A stretch of 51,822 nucleotides of DNA from Candidatus Heimdallarchaeota archaeon. GTDB taxonomy: Archaea > Asgardarchaeota > Heimdallarchaeia > Hodarchaeales > Hodarchaeaceae. Position numbers and translations under genes: made by a program. Of the stretch, positions 34,048 to 43,017 are shown piece by piece. The stretch's first letter is position 1. Each line of letters begins with the position of its first letter. The notes beneath the pieces are model-generated. The model was given only the letters and a program-made list of their open reading frames with translations. It made no database searches and was not told the DNA's origin. Location: contig DXJL01000149.1 of the NCBI GenBank assembly GCA_019057635.1, positions 1-51,822 on the forward strand, read 5' to 3'.

Positions 34048-34073
34048 GTACAGAATAACAATTTTGCTATATT

Positions 34074-35267
34074 TTAGGACTGATCAACATTCAAAACAAA
34101 TTGAATAACAATTTCAGCGGCTTTTGCGATTTTAGGGCCTGACAGTTTATCAGCTGTATCTTCTAAAGTATGCCAGTAAGGAGGAAGCCCTTCTTTTGCC
34201 AGTCCAAAAAGGGTCGCTGCATGTAACCCTTTTCTTGAAAAGTTGGCTGCATCACTACCTGCGAAAGGTAGAGGCCCTACTCTTATAGGCACACCAACTT
34301 GGTTAGCTGCGGATGATATAAGATCAATAACCTTTGACGAATGTTTTGCAAGAAACATAGGTTCTCGTGTTGCTAACAAAAGATCATCAGCACTTAGAGT
34401 TTCCAAATTAAATAGCATCCCATTACGAGAGCGCAGTTCCTTCTGATGTTGGGCAACAAATCGTTTCGAGCCTCTCATATGTTCCTCCCCTGCAAAGCTA
34501 ACCAGCCAAACTTCTGTTTCTTCAGGCCTGTGTTTCGCTAGATATCTGCCACATTCCATTACTGCACCTACTGCCGTTAAATTATCATTAGCTCCCATTA
34601 CTACATTATCTGATCTTAGAAAGAGAGTAATGATCGTGACGAATATTATTCCTAGTAAAGAGAAAAGTAGGTGTGCCGTATCTAAGATCGATATTAGATT
34701 TTGATCTGCAAAAAGAGTTCTTAGAAGAGCTATAACGATATTAAGAACCACAATTACTACAGTAAATATGATGACATATACCGATTTTTCCCCAAGCTTA
34801 CCAAAGAGTGGGAATTCAAATGCAGAGTCATGATGTCCTGAAAGTAAAACCAAATTCTTAGGAGGTTTATTTGGGTTAATTTTCCCCACAACATGAAACG
34901 TTGAGATTTCAGGAAAAAGAAAATCTACTGCTTCATACAACAATATCTGCTGGAGAAAATATATAGCTAAACCCACAAATAGTAAAATTGATGTGAGTAA
35001 GGGGAAGAAAAAATATGCAACTATTCCAAGATAGTAGAAGAGGGCAGTAATTTTTATGAAATCGAGAAATCCTCCAGGCCTACATGAAAAGTCTTCCTTC
35101 TTAACAGAATCGCAAAAAGTAGCCATTTCGGTGTAAATAATTTCTCCTGCTTTCCTTTCTTCCTCAGAACCACTGATTCTCGGTCCTACCTCATCACAAA
35201 TTGTGTTTATAAAAGATAATATCGGTTCACCAGTGGGATCGAGTTTTCTTTGATTTTCATTTGGCAT
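34074..35267 (-). CDS. Membrane-anchored M28-family zinc aminopeptidase
   Basis: A 397-residue co-catalytic zinc peptidase. The metal ligands appear as SGHHDSAFE (His and Asp), GANDNLTAVGAVME (Asp), FAGEEHMRGSKRF (Glu pair: catalytic and ligand) and YWHTLEDTADKL (His). GSDAANFSRKG fits the substrate side. Two hydrophobic hairpins split the chain: about 64-110 (FIKITALFYYLGIVAYFFFPLL and SILLFVGLAIYFL) and about 163-215 (VYVIIFTVVIVVLNIVIALL, LLFSLLGIIFVTIITLFL). They put the enzyme in the membrane. M28 enzymes with such insertions occur in archaea. The gene lies alone after the radical SAM gene (26-base gap, convergent). The 177 bases upstream hold no gene. Confidence 0.85.
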   Translation of the reverse strand: MPNENQRKLDPTGEPILSFINTICDEVGPRISGSEEERKAGEIIYTEMATFCDSVKKEDFSCRPGGFLDFIKITALFYYLGIVAYFFFPLLTSILLFVGLAIYFLQQILLYEAVDFLFPEISTFHVVGKINPNKPPKNLVLLSGHHDSAFEFPLFGKLGEKSVYVIIFTVVIVVLNIVIALLRTLFADQNLISILDTAHLLFSLLGIIFVTIITLFLRSDNVVMGANDNLTAVGAVMECGRYLAKHRPEETEVWLVSFAGEEHMRGSKRFVAQHQKELRSRNGMLFNLETLSADDLLLATREPMFLAKHSSKVIDLISSAANQVGVPIRVGPLPFAGSDAANFSRKGLHAATLFGLAKEGLPPYWHTLEDTADKLSGPKIAKAAEIVIQFVLNVDQS

Positions 35268-35444
35268 TTTTTTCCGCTCTGTAATTTTGAGGAGTAGTTA
35301 ATTTGTAGATTCTTTTTCATTTTATAAGAGTAATAAATCGTCCTACAACTAGGCTACTTGTTATAATTAATGATACTTGTATCTAGTATTAACTGTTAAA
35401 ATGTCCTGCTGATTGGTCAGAATTAGAAAAATTCTCATCTATCC

Positions 35445-36200
35445 TCATTTGTTACATACAAATATCATATCTGTTGAGGAATCCCCATCATAAGAATCCT
35501 TGTTATAACTCCCATACACTTCAATATTTTTGAATTGAGTTACTTCCAATAATTCTTTCATTTTATTTACAGTTATACGGGGAATATTAGCTTTACCAGT
35601 TGTCACCAATTCGTAATCGAAAACCTCAGATTTTCGAAATAGAGTGACTATTTCTGGATGGATGAAGTTCTCATCGGTAGAAAATCCACGTAGAAAGACA
35701 TATTCACCATTTGGAGTACGAACACTTCGAGGCGGTGACCAGCCATTACGTTCTTTCATGGTATTTAATATTTGGAATATCAAAATCCCTCTCGGTTTAA
35801 GATGTTGATAAAGTTTGGCTATAACAGGTTTAAACGAAGCAGGTGAAGAAGCAATTAATCCAATTGAATTTCCTAGGCTATAGATAGCGTCAAATGACCT
35901 TTTTGACAATAAATTAGGATCTAGAAAATTCCCTACAATGAATTCAGCTTCAGGAACCCTTTTTTTTGCTTCCTTGATCATGGTGGGATCGAGATCTATT
36001 CCTGTTAAGGAACATTGAAAATTTTGGTTCAATTCTTTCAGATGTCGCCCAGTGCCGCAACCAACAGAGAAGATGGAACTTCTAGCTGATATTTGCTTAG
36101 AAAAAAAACTAGAAAGAAATGGAATCTCGCGAGCTAACCTTTTTTCCCAATTAATTAGTAAATCGTAATGGTTCCCACCAGATAGAAGTGAATTACTCAT
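35445..36200 (-). CDS. Class I SAM-dependent methyltransferase
   Basis: A 251-residue methyltransferase from ATG 36200. I prefer this to 36227 because the AAAGGAAG ribosome site is placed correctly before it. Motif I is IFSVGCGTGRHLKEL, with an acidic loop GIDLDPTMIKEAKKRV and the GNFLD/DAIYSLGNSIGL motifs of the glycine N-methyltransferase-like or Trm/UbiE-like class. The C-terminal half contains a beta-rich part (YVFLRGFSTDENF, FDYELVTTGKANIP). The acceptor cannot be stated; small molecules, RNA and lipids are all possible in this group. It is a stand-alone gene. Confidence 0.8.
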   Translation of the reverse strand: MSNSLLSGGNHYDLLINWEKRLAREIPFLSSFFSKQISARSSIFSVGCGTGRHLKELNQNFQCSLTGIDLDPTMIKEAKKRVPEAEFIVGNFLDPNLLSKRSFDAIYSLGNSIGLIASSPASFKPVIAKLYQHLKPRGILIFQILNTMKERNGWSPPRSVRTPNGEYVFLRGFSTDENFIHPEIVTLFRKSEVFDYELVTTGKANIPRITVNKMKELLEVTQFKNIEVYGSYNKDSYDGDSSTDMIFVCNK

Positions 36201-36333
36201 AATTAACTTCCTTTCAGCAATCATCAAATAATATTATTCTTCGACAAAATACAAATTAGTCCAATCAGGGAATAAAAATGTATATTCTCCTACTGCATTT
36301 CTTATCGCAGATACCATTCCTCTGTAAAAAGAA

Positions 36334-36589
36334 TCAAGGCTTATACTCTTTTTGTGCTGATTCAAACTGATTTGAAGAGTGAGTTAGCACAGATTTGTAC
36401 CCCTTATTCTGATTAACAATTAAATAAAGAACACGAATGATGGTGATTCGTCGATAAGCTTCAGGAATTACAGTCACATCAGTTTTCCGATCAAACTTCC
36501 CGTTTGCTCTCGTTTAAGTTTATGATTACTTCTATAATCTGATTTACCTCCACAAATGCTTCTTTCATGTCTTCATTCAAAATAATCAT
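36334..36589 (-). pseudogene. Possible frameshifted small gene
   Basis: Two adjacent minus-strand frames with protein-like composition. The first begins at ATG 36589 and ends at the TGA at 36491. The second continues from about 36500 in another frame to the TGA at 36334, with a short overlap. A single-base slip between them would join MKEAFVEVNQIIE to TVIPEAYRRITIIRVLYLIV. No family is recognised, so it may be a chance frame. Confidence 0.25.
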
Positions 36590-36693
36590 TCCATCGAAGA
36601 CTACTCAGGTAATCAATGTGTCAAACCTAAGATCAAAATTTGATAAAAAAGAAAAGAAAATAAATAAGTTTTTAAGCCGACTTAAATCATACA

Positions 36694-36703
36694 TTTTTAA
36701 ATA
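36694..36703 (+). promoter_or_regulatory. Candidate TATA box for the Cys-rich small protein
   Basis: TTTTTAAATA lies about 55 bases before the ATG at 36754. It is followed by GGGAATGAC and would place transcription start near 36728, with a 26-base leader. The spacing is normal for archaeal promoters. No experimental support exists. Confidence 0.4.
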
Positions 36704-36753
36704 GGGAATGACTTTGTTCTTACTACAGTATCAATAACTAAGGATCACTTCAA

Positions 36754-37116
36754 ATGCCATTCGATTCATTCTTCCGAGAATTAGAAAAAACCAATAATAG
36801 TGGAAAAGAAAGAATACTCTGTTATTGTCGTCATCCAAACGTGGGTCAATTGAAAATTCAACCTGATGATAGTTATTTCTTTGAAGGTGACTGTACTTCC
36901 GATAAAGCATGTTTTAAGATCCAATTTGACTGCAGTAGAAGCCCCTCGCGTAATCTACAAGTTCTTACAAAAATAAGCCCAAAAAAGAGAAAGGAGTGGG
37001 AGACACGCCCCACATTGGATAAATTCTTTGAAAAAGATTATATATCTCGTGTGAGTAAAAGAGACATACCTAGTCCACCCCCACCACATAACGTGGACAA
37101 TCCAACCGATTCTTGA
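36754..37116 (+). CDS. Small Cys-rich protein, unknown
   Basis: A 120-residue protein from ATG 36754. A promoter-like TTTTTAAATA sits about 55 bases before it. Five cysteines lie at 23, 25, 47, 53 and 60 (ILCYCRHPN, GDCTSDKACF, QFDCSR), and could bind zinc or an Fe-S cluster. The C terminus is basic and proline-rich (RDIPSPPPPHN). Its last 79 bases overlap the 3' end of the thiolase gene on the other strand, which encodes the conserved CGGGGLG; the PPPP in this protein is the antisense of that glycine run. That raises the chance that the true gene ends earlier or is only partly real. No family is recognised. Confidence 0.45.
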   Translation: MPFDSFFRELEKTNNSGKERILCYCRHPNVGQLKIQPDDSYFFEGDCTSDKACFKIQFDCSRSPSRNLQVLTKISPKKRKEWETRPTLDKFFEKDYISRVSKRDIPSPPPPHNVDNPTDS

Positions 37117-38222
37117 CGCTTAATCATCTCATGTAAGAGGGTTACTGTAATACGTGACCCAGTACAACCTACAGGATGACCTAACCCTATCCCAGATCCA
37201 TTTACATTAGTAATTTCGCGATCAAAACCCATTTCGCGTTCTGCAGCAAGATATGTTGCAGCAAATGCTTCATTCATTTCTATAAGCCCAATATCGTCAA
37301 AAGTATAATCAGACACTTTAGAAAACAAGTTTTTTGTAGCTGGAACTGGGCCCATACCCATTCGATCTGGATCTACACCACTTATGCCATAACCAACTAT
37401 TTTAGCTAATGGTTTTATACCCAAGTCATCAGCTTTTGATTCATTCATTATTAGAACTGCAGCTGCTCCGTCATTAATCCCAGAGGCATTTCCAGATGTA
37501 ACAACTCCATCTTTTTTGAACACAGGTCTCATTTTTGCTAATTGATCAAGGGAATAATCACGAGGATGTTCATCAACTTCAAAATTGGTTACTCCTTTTC
37601 GTGTTTTCACCTCAATTGGGACAATTTCATCCTTAAACCGACCAGATGATGTGGCTTTTAAGGCATTCTGATGTGAACGATAGGCAACTTCATCTAATTC
37701 TTCTCTAGTCAATTTAAATTCTTCAGCCAATATTTCCGCGGTCATACCCATGAGTTTGTCACCCCCGGCCTTAAGACCCTCCATAACACCATCAACGAAT
37801 ACTTTATCAAAGTATCGAGATCCCCAACGCATATCATAAGAAAGGTAGGGAATTGTACTCATAGATTCCACCCCACCAGCGAGAATAATCTCACTAGTTG
37901 GTTCAGCTTGTATCTGGTGCATTCCAGAGACAATAGCTTCCATTGCGGAGGTGCAAACACGATTAAGCGTTACTGCAGGTACCTCTTTGGGAATGCCTGC
38001 TCGTAAGGCTGCAATTCGGGTGACATTCATGTAGCGATTGTCTTCAACACAACATCCAAATCTAACATCATTAATTTGCTCTGCAAGGTTCTCAACGCCA
38101 TTCCGTTCAATAGTTGCTTTCATAACGACAGCAGCGAGATCAGGAGCTTGCATATTCTTTAAAGTGCCTCCAAAACTACCTATTGCCGATCTGACGGCTT
38201 CTACTATTACAACATTATCCAT
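37038..38222 (-). CDS. Acetyl-CoA C-acetyltransferase (thiolase)
   Basis: A 394-residue thiolase that would condense two acyl-CoA units or cleave 3-oxoacyl-CoA. The nucleophile is C90 in LNRVCTSAMEAI. NEAFA, the GHPVGCTGSR loop with the catalytic His, and the second Cys in LCGGGGLGMS complete the active site. The N-terminal VIVEAVRSAIGSFGGTL is the standard degradative or biosynthetic thiolase start. It lies downstream of a small membrane protein gene (49 bases), so the two are probably co-transcribed. In archaea such enzymes serve fatty acid-like degradation, mevalonate and acetoacetate pathways; which one cannot be told here. Confidence 0.9.
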   Translation of the reverse strand: MDNVVIVEAVRSAIGSFGGTLKNMQAPDLAAVVMKATIERNGVENLAEQINDVRFGCCVEDNRYMNVTRIAALRAGIPKEVPAVTLNRVCTSAMEAIVSGMHQIQAEPTSEIILAGGVESMSTIPYLSYDMRWGSRYFDKVFVDGVMEGLKAGGDKLMGMTAEILAEEFKLTREELDEVAYRSHQNALKATSSGRFKDEIVPIEVKTRKGVTNFEVDEHPRDYSLDQLAKMRPVFKKDGVVTSGNASGINDGAAAVLIMNESKADDLGIKPLAKIVGYGISGVDPDRMGMGPVPATKNLFSKVSDYTFDDIGLIEMNEAFAATYLAAEREMGFDREITNVNGSGIGLGHPVGCTGSRITVTLLHEMIKRQESVGLSTLCGGGGLGMSLLLTRDI

Positions 38223-38271
38223 TCTATAAAATCTCCTATTATTGAAAAAAAGAGAAGAGAAAAATTAATTT

Positions 38272-38712
38272 CTACTTCGATTTATTACTATAGCCAAAAG
38301 TTGCTGCTACTGCAGGTGCTACACTACTTCTTAAAACAATGAAATAGCTATCCAGTAAGTAATCCAGATCAATTGTAACTGAAGAGTCGTTAACTAAGTT
38401 AAAGATTATATAGGCAATAACCATTGCTAATGTAGCGATAATTAGTGTTATCACAAAAGTGATTGAAGCTAAACCAGTTCTTTCACCGAAATCTGTGAAC
38501 ATAGTAGACCCCCAGTATACTACAAAGAGGAATATGAACCAGACAAGAGCTGTAAAAATCCACATTACCCTGAAAGGGGTAAATATTTCGAGAATAGACT
38601 CTGATGGAGCAACTTCAGCTAGAAGATCCTCCACAAATAAGGATACAAAGTAACCAATAATTACAAAGATAAGCGTTCCGACATAGTAAGCCATTTTATT
38701 ATTTTCTGCCAT
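38272..38712 (-). CDS. Four-pass small membrane protein, unknown
   Basis: A 146-residue protein with four hydrophobic segments: YYVGTLIFVIIGYFVSLFV, VMWIFTALVWFIFLFVVYW, SITFVITLIIATLAMVIAYII and YLLDSYFIVLRSSVAPAV. The N terminus begins MAENNKMA and the C terminus is basic and Ser/Asn-rich (GYSNKSK). No family is recognised. It is 49 bases upstream of the thiolase gene on the same strand, which makes co-transcription likely. The 150-base gap before the next gene contains nothing recognised. Confidence 0.55.
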   Translation of the reverse strand: MAENNKMAYYVGTLIFVIIGYFVSLFVEDLLAEVAPSESILEIFTPFRVMWIFTALVWFIFLFVVYWGSTMFTDFGERTGLASITFVITLIIATLAMVIAYIIFNLVNDSSVTIDLDYLLDSYFIVLRSSVAPAVAATFGYSNKSK

Positions 38713-38862
38713 ATAACATAAACTCCTTATAAACTACTTGAAGAAATTAATAGATGAATGCTTTTCAGCAGTCACCACTCTTATAGAGGTCTTTACAAGA
38801 TAATTAACTGGATAAGAAAAACTTTTCTTGATTTTTCAAATTTGAGTCTGAAAAAAAAATTT

Positions 38863-39645
38863 CTAGCATCTTTTCCATTTGGGGAAATACGGATCCTTAG
38901 AACTTTCTTTCAACCGAATTTTTTCATCTTTAAATTCCGTAGCGAAGTGCTCATTATGTTTAATTAAGTATTTTGCCAGGGGCAAATATTTTGCTAGAGT
39001 TTTTGCGTTGGGAATTAAGCAATGACCTCCGATTGCTTGAGCATAGGGAAGTAGACACCGATCTTCAGTTGATTCAATGAAATCAGTAATCGTAGTAAGA
39101 TTCAAGTCATTATCTCTTGCTAATTTCGCTACTGCTTGTGTAAAGACTATTAAATGCATATAAAATGTTGTATTCAGATTTTTGGCAAATTCAAGTGATA
39201 TTGGATCCTCAATTGCAAGTGTAATCGGAATTTTAAAAAATTCGTACAAATTTTTAATTTCATTTCCTACTATGGTATCTGTAGTAGCCACAAATTTTTG
39301 AAAATGAAGAATGTAGGGTTTTAGATTCGGATGCGTTCCACGAATTGGACTGTAAGCTACTCTTGGGAAAAATTCAGAGATCTTTTGAGTTGTTCCGGGA
39401 TTGATTGTTGAATGTACAATAATTATTGAATCTCTTGAGGCAAACTTATTCGAATACTCGTGTGCAATCTTTACAAAATCTGGTGAATCTGGGTAGCAAA
39501 GATGGAGAAAATCGAACGATGTTTCTTCCTGAGGATTAAGATCAATATCCAGTACATCAAACTTATTTCCCGAGTCCTCTATTATTTCTTTAATAGCAGT
39601 ACCCACCTCACCAAGTCCAATGATTAAATGTGTCGAATTTTCCAT
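38863..39645 (-). CDS. UDP-sugar/nucleotide-sugar dehydrogenase-like NAD-binding protein
   Basis: A 260-residue protein with the Rossmann loop IIGLGEVGTAIKEI and IIIVHSTINPGTTQKI, YSPIRGTHPNL, and a central helix region EDPISLEFAKNLNTTFYMHL like that in UDP-glucose/GDP-mannose dehydrogenases. The phrase YAQAIGGHCLIPNAKTLAKY matches the G-G-x-C-x-P region, with the catalytic Cys in GGHCLIP. The C-terminal UDP-binding domain of full-length enzymes (usually 400-450 residues) is missing, so it is a short paralogue, perhaps with a different substrate. It is isolated by 150-170 bases on either side. Confidence 0.65.
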   Translation of the reverse strand: MENSTHLIIGLGEVGTAIKEIIEDSGNKFDVLDIDLNPQEETSFDFLHLCYPDSPDFVKIAHEYSNKFASRDSIIIVHSTINPGTTQKISEFFPRVAYSPIRGTHPNLKPYILHFQKFVATTDTIVGNEIKNLYEFFKIPITLAIEDPISLEFAKNLNTTFYMHLIVFTQAVAKLARDNDLNLTTITDFIESTEDRCLLPYAQAIGGHCLIPNAKTLAKYLPLAKYLIKHNEHFATEFKDEKIRLKESSKDPYFPKWKRC

Positions 39646-39815
39646 AAGAATTCCTTTTTTTACTTTATTAGCAGGTAATTCTGCATCACAGGAAGAAACT
39701 TCATATATTTTTGTGTATGGATTATTGTTGAATTCCTCAATTAGTAATCTAAGCTAGTAGATAAGAGATCTGAAATAGAAATTTAGGATTCTTAAAAAAA
39801 AAGTAAAAGGGAGCT

Positions 39816-42212
39816 CTATAGTCTTTTCTTCTTGAGGAGGAGGACGATAATGGCTATACCCGAAATACCCCATATCCACTCAAATCCAGGAGCCCCACTA
39901 CCGCCTAAGTCCGGTTCCTTTGTTAATACTAAGATTTCCGTAGGAATTCGTGTTAACGTGAGATTAAGGGATGATAGCTCGCCAGAATACAACGGAGTAA
40001 CCCATAAATAAAGATACACAAAGTCAGCATCAGTAGCTGCCCCAAAACCAGTTGTTACATTACCAATTTCTGTATAATCGCTCGGCATATCATACCTATC
40101 TGTAGTAAGATACGAAAACTCGTAGCTATTAGAATGAATTCCTTTAATATCTTGAATGATGACTGGTTTAGCATTTAATGTGAAATTTGTGAAATGAAGT
40201 TCAATATCTGTCCAGTTCATCCACTCGACAGGGACCTTGATCATCCATTCCCTTGAAAGTGTCGTATTGATCAATAGATTTGTACTATTCACATCATCAA
40301 CAAACCAGATATCTTCAATATATGACATATACTCCATATCAGCAGTATAGATATCGAAGTAACAAAAACTCTCAAAAGGTAGCGTTTGAGTTCCATTATC
40401 AAGATAAGAATCAACTGTTACAAAATATCTACCTTCTGTACTTGCAAATGTTTTTGGAAGAGAAATTGAAAATCGATTCTGAGTATAATCATTACTATCA
40501 GAGTAAATTTTGCTGAATTGGTCATGTTGGAGGAGAATTGCTTCTCCATTCACAACACCAAATACATTAATGGATATATCATGATAAATTGTCTCCCCAG
40601 AATGTTGAGCCACCAGATCATTACTTGCATTAAAAGCTACACCTAGTATACCATGCCAAAAGAGTTGTTTTTGATAGAAGAGTGTATTATATTCAAAAAC
40701 ATGACCAACCGTAGCACCAGGAAGATCATTCCTAGCATCAAAGGTGAGAAGATCTGAATCAAGATAAGCATTTGGAGACCAAATATTGTATGGTGGTGTC
40801 ATATCACCAGCGTCTTTGAATTCCTGTGAAACCAGATCATTGTTTTTTGAAACAGTTATTTCAAACCAAGCTTCTTCAGGTAAAGTATTCTCAAGAAGCA
40901 AATAAGCCGAAGATTGATAGAGAAATAAGTTTGTAACTTGTGTATTAGTATTTAGGATATCAAATGTTGATGTGACATAAGGTTGGCTAGGAGTGCCAAA
41001 TATATCTTGAAGTTGAACACCTTTCGACTCAGAAGTAATCTGAACCTGAACACTTGTAGGAGTAGAAACATTAAATTTGAAAATTGAAAAATCATTCGCT
41101 CTAAGCCTTCCAGGGTGTAATACACCTGGGTATAAAGGTTCGGGAGAGAATTTTTCAATACCAAATAAATATCGGGCGGTACCATCATGAATGATAAGCA
41201 TATACTCAGGACGCTTTGAAAATTGAGCGACATTTAGTCCCAATGACCCTCTATAGACAGTATTATTCTCTCTTGGGACGAAATGAGCAGTTGTAGTCCC
41301 ACCTCGAATATTCTCAAAATGTTGGAAAAAGATATCTCCTGCTTCAGGGGTGTATTTATACCAATTAAAAGTAAGCATAGCGTCATCAATTTCTTTTTGG
41401 GTCAACTGTGAATCAGGCGTTCCTACAATCTGTAGGTGTATTTCATCATCTATATCTAAGACTTCAGGTTTAAAGGTAGAAGTCTCAATATTGAAAAAGA
41501 GTTTCTCATCAGTCGGTTCAATTAAGAATACATATTTTCCCTTCTTTTCTGCAATTAATAGGAAATATTCATCATCTCCCTCAACATATTGAAAATATTG
41601 AACAGGAGCTCCATTTGGATCAAGAATTATAACTTTTTCATAACGTGATCCTATACCAGGGTCAGGAAATACATTTAATCGAAGTGATAAAGGCCCAGCA
41701 GAGCCAACCGCAATTTGTAAGTAGAAATTAAAATCTGGATCTACTTCAAACAATTCCTCAGTGTTATCATCAATTGCTAGAGCTGTGTGATTAGTTGAAA
41801 CCTGAAAATCTCCATAGGATTCGGAAGATACACTATCAAAAAGGAGCCAGCTAGTTTTACTGTAGTCAACTGTTCCATCGGTTGTAAAGGGTGAATATGA
41901 AAAAGGATAATTGATTGGAAAAACATTTGTTGCCTCAGTAAGGTCTGGAACTGAAAAACTCTTAATTGCACCATTTCTAATATTTCTGTGTGATATATTA
42001 ACGGGACGAGTTGAAGACAGAGTTACACTCGGCATATCAGTTGATGGAACGAGAGCTACAGCTTTTCTTTTATGATCCATGGATAAATCCACGGAAACAG
42101 ATTCACTAGCATCTGAACTAGCTCCAATTGCCATCGGAGTTACAAAAGAAGTAGAAAAAATGAGTAAAATCATGAATGTAATAATTTGCTTTAAATTTCG
42201 GAAACGTTTCAT
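39816..42212 (-). CDS. Large secreted surface protein with C-terminal anchor
   Basis: A 798-residue extracellular protein. The signal peptide is basic then hydrophobic (MKRFRNLKQIITFMILLIFS, cleaved near GASS). The long body is beta-rich, with many Tyr, Asn, Ser and Thr and many N-glycosylation sites. A Gly-rich linker GGSGAPGFEW leads to a hydrophobic helix (IWGISGIAIIVLLL) and the tail KKKRL. That C terminus resembles the PGF-CTERM-like anchor signals of archaeal surface proteins, in which an archaeosortase may cleave and link to lipid; that is inference. Repeats are not clear. No enzyme domain is recognised. A function in the envelope or in binding is likely. The 170 bases downstream have no gene. 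Confidence 0.75.
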   Translation of the reverse strand: MKRFRNLKQIITFMILLIFSTSFVTPMAIGASSDASESVSVDLSMDHKRKAVALVPSTDMPSVTLSSTRPVNISHRNIRNGAIKSFSVPDLTEATNVFPINYPFSYSPFTTDGTVDYSKTSWLLFDSVSSESYGDFQVSTNHTALAIDDNTEELFEVDPDFNFYLQIAVGSAGPLSLRLNVFPDPGIGSRYEKVIILDPNGAPVQYFQYVEGDDEYFLLIAEKKGKYVFLIEPTDEKLFFNIETSTFKPEVLDIDDEIHLQIVGTPDSQLTQKEIDDAMLTFNWYKYTPEAGDIFFQHFENIRGGTTTAHFVPRENNTVYRGSLGLNVAQFSKRPEYMLIIHDGTARYLFGIEKFSPEPLYPGVLHPGRLRANDFSIFKFNVSTPTSVQVQITSESKGVQLQDIFGTPSQPYVTSTFDILNTNTQVTNLFLYQSSAYLLLENTLPEEAWFEITVSKNNDLVSQEFKDAGDMTPPYNIWSPNAYLDSDLLTFDARNDLPGATVGHVFEYNTLFYQKQLFWHGILGVAFNASNDLVAQHSGETIYHDISINVFGVVNGEAILLQHDQFSKIYSDSNDYTQNRFSISLPKTFASTEGRYFVTVDSYLDNGTQTLPFESFCYFDIYTADMEYMSYIEDIWFVDDVNSTNLLINTTLSREWMIKVPVEWMNWTDIELHFTNFTLNAKPVIIQDIKGIHSNSYEFSYLTTDRYDMPSDYTEIGNVTTGFGAATDADFVYLYLWVTPLYSGELSSLNLTLTRIPTEILVLTKEPDLGGSGAPGFEWIWGISGIAIIVLLLKKKRL

Positions 42213-42543
42213 TTTTTTATCTCTCCATTTTATTAGTCATTGAAGTGAACCATGAAGGATCTTTTAAGAAGCTATCGAATTATCACTATTGTATATTCGT
42301 CAATAGGCATAAATATTATCACTGGACTCACTTTTCTGTCCAGAGAGGATTAGAAATTCATATTTAAAAGTATAGTTTACAACATCGAAATAATAAAATC
42401 CAGACTGTGTCTAAAAATCTGATCGGAGAAACTCGAATACGCTTCACAGATTCTTTTTCAGTTCAAGACAATTTATTTGGCAATACATTAATATAACAAA
42501 ACCATTAAAAACAATACAGCTAAAACTTTGTTAAGCCATTCAG
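42213..42543. other. Intergenic region between the surface protein and Roadblock genes
   Basis: 331 bases between two divergent genes. It must contain both promoters. Candidates on the plus strand are ATTAATATAAC (42488-42498), about 46 bases before the Roadblock start; AT-rich phrases on the minus side are too common to pick one. A short stem TGGAC/GTCCA near 42325-42344 has no clear role. No protein frame is seen. Confidence 0.35.
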
Positions 42544-42945
42544 GTGAACCGATTGCTAGAGAATGATGACGCAGAAATTATGGACAGGTTGGCACAAATT
42601 GAACAAATTCTGAAAGACGTTCAAAGCAGAATTCCAGATTTAGAAGGTCTTGCCGTTGTAACCAGAGATGGATTACCCATCGCGAGTGCTCTCTATACTA
42701 ATACCGATGAAGATCGTATCTCTGCCATGACAGCAGCTAGCTTATCGCTATCGGAAAGAGTGGTTGTTGAGTTAGAGAGAGGGGTAATGGAACAAGTTAT
42801 TATCACTGGATCTAATGGATTAGTCATTATTCGTGATTCTGGAGAGCATGCTGTTCTAGTAGGTATCGCCCGTGCCAACGCTAAATTGGGATTAATTCTT
42901 TTAGATATGAAACGTGCAGCAAAAAAGCTTGCATCTATGATTTGA
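42544..42945 (+). CDS. Roadblock/LC7 domain protein
   Basis: A 133-residue Roadblock-fold protein starting at GTG; Met13 (MDRLAQIEQ) is an alternative. The conserved phrase IPDLEGLAVVTRDGLPIASA, a central helix SAMTAASLSLSERVVVELE, VIITGSNGLVIIRDSGEHAVLVGIA and a last helix GLILLDMKRAAKKLASMI match the archaeal/bacterial Roadblock family. Members bind or regulate small Ras-like GTPases and gliding-motility switches (MglB, a GTPase activator). No GTPase gene is in the window. It lies between the surface protein gene (divergent) and the phosphorylase at 43018 (convergent). Confidence 0.9.
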   Translation: MNRLLENDDAEIMDRLAQIEQILKDVQSRIPDLEGLAVVTRDGLPIASALYTNTDEDRISAMTAASLSLSERVVVELERGVMEQVIITGSNGLVIIRDSGEHAVLVGIARANAKLGLILLDMKRAAKKLASMI

Positions 42946-43017
42946 AGAGCCTATACTTTCTCAGCCCCTATTTTTGAGAAGGAAAATTTTCATTGGTAGA
43001 ACTTATTACTAATATAT

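Larger units (their letters stand above)
36228..36753. other. 526-base intergenic region with possible decayed ORF and promoter
   Basis: No intact gene. On the minus strand, 36589-36491 reads a 32-residue frame (MIILNEDMKEAFVEVNQIIE and on) that stops; a shifted frame, 36486-36334, reads KTDVTVIPEAYRRITIIRVL to QKEYKP and stops. Together they look like a degraded or frameshifted small gene. At the right end is the TATA-like element of the 36754 gene (listed separately). Confidence 0.35.
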
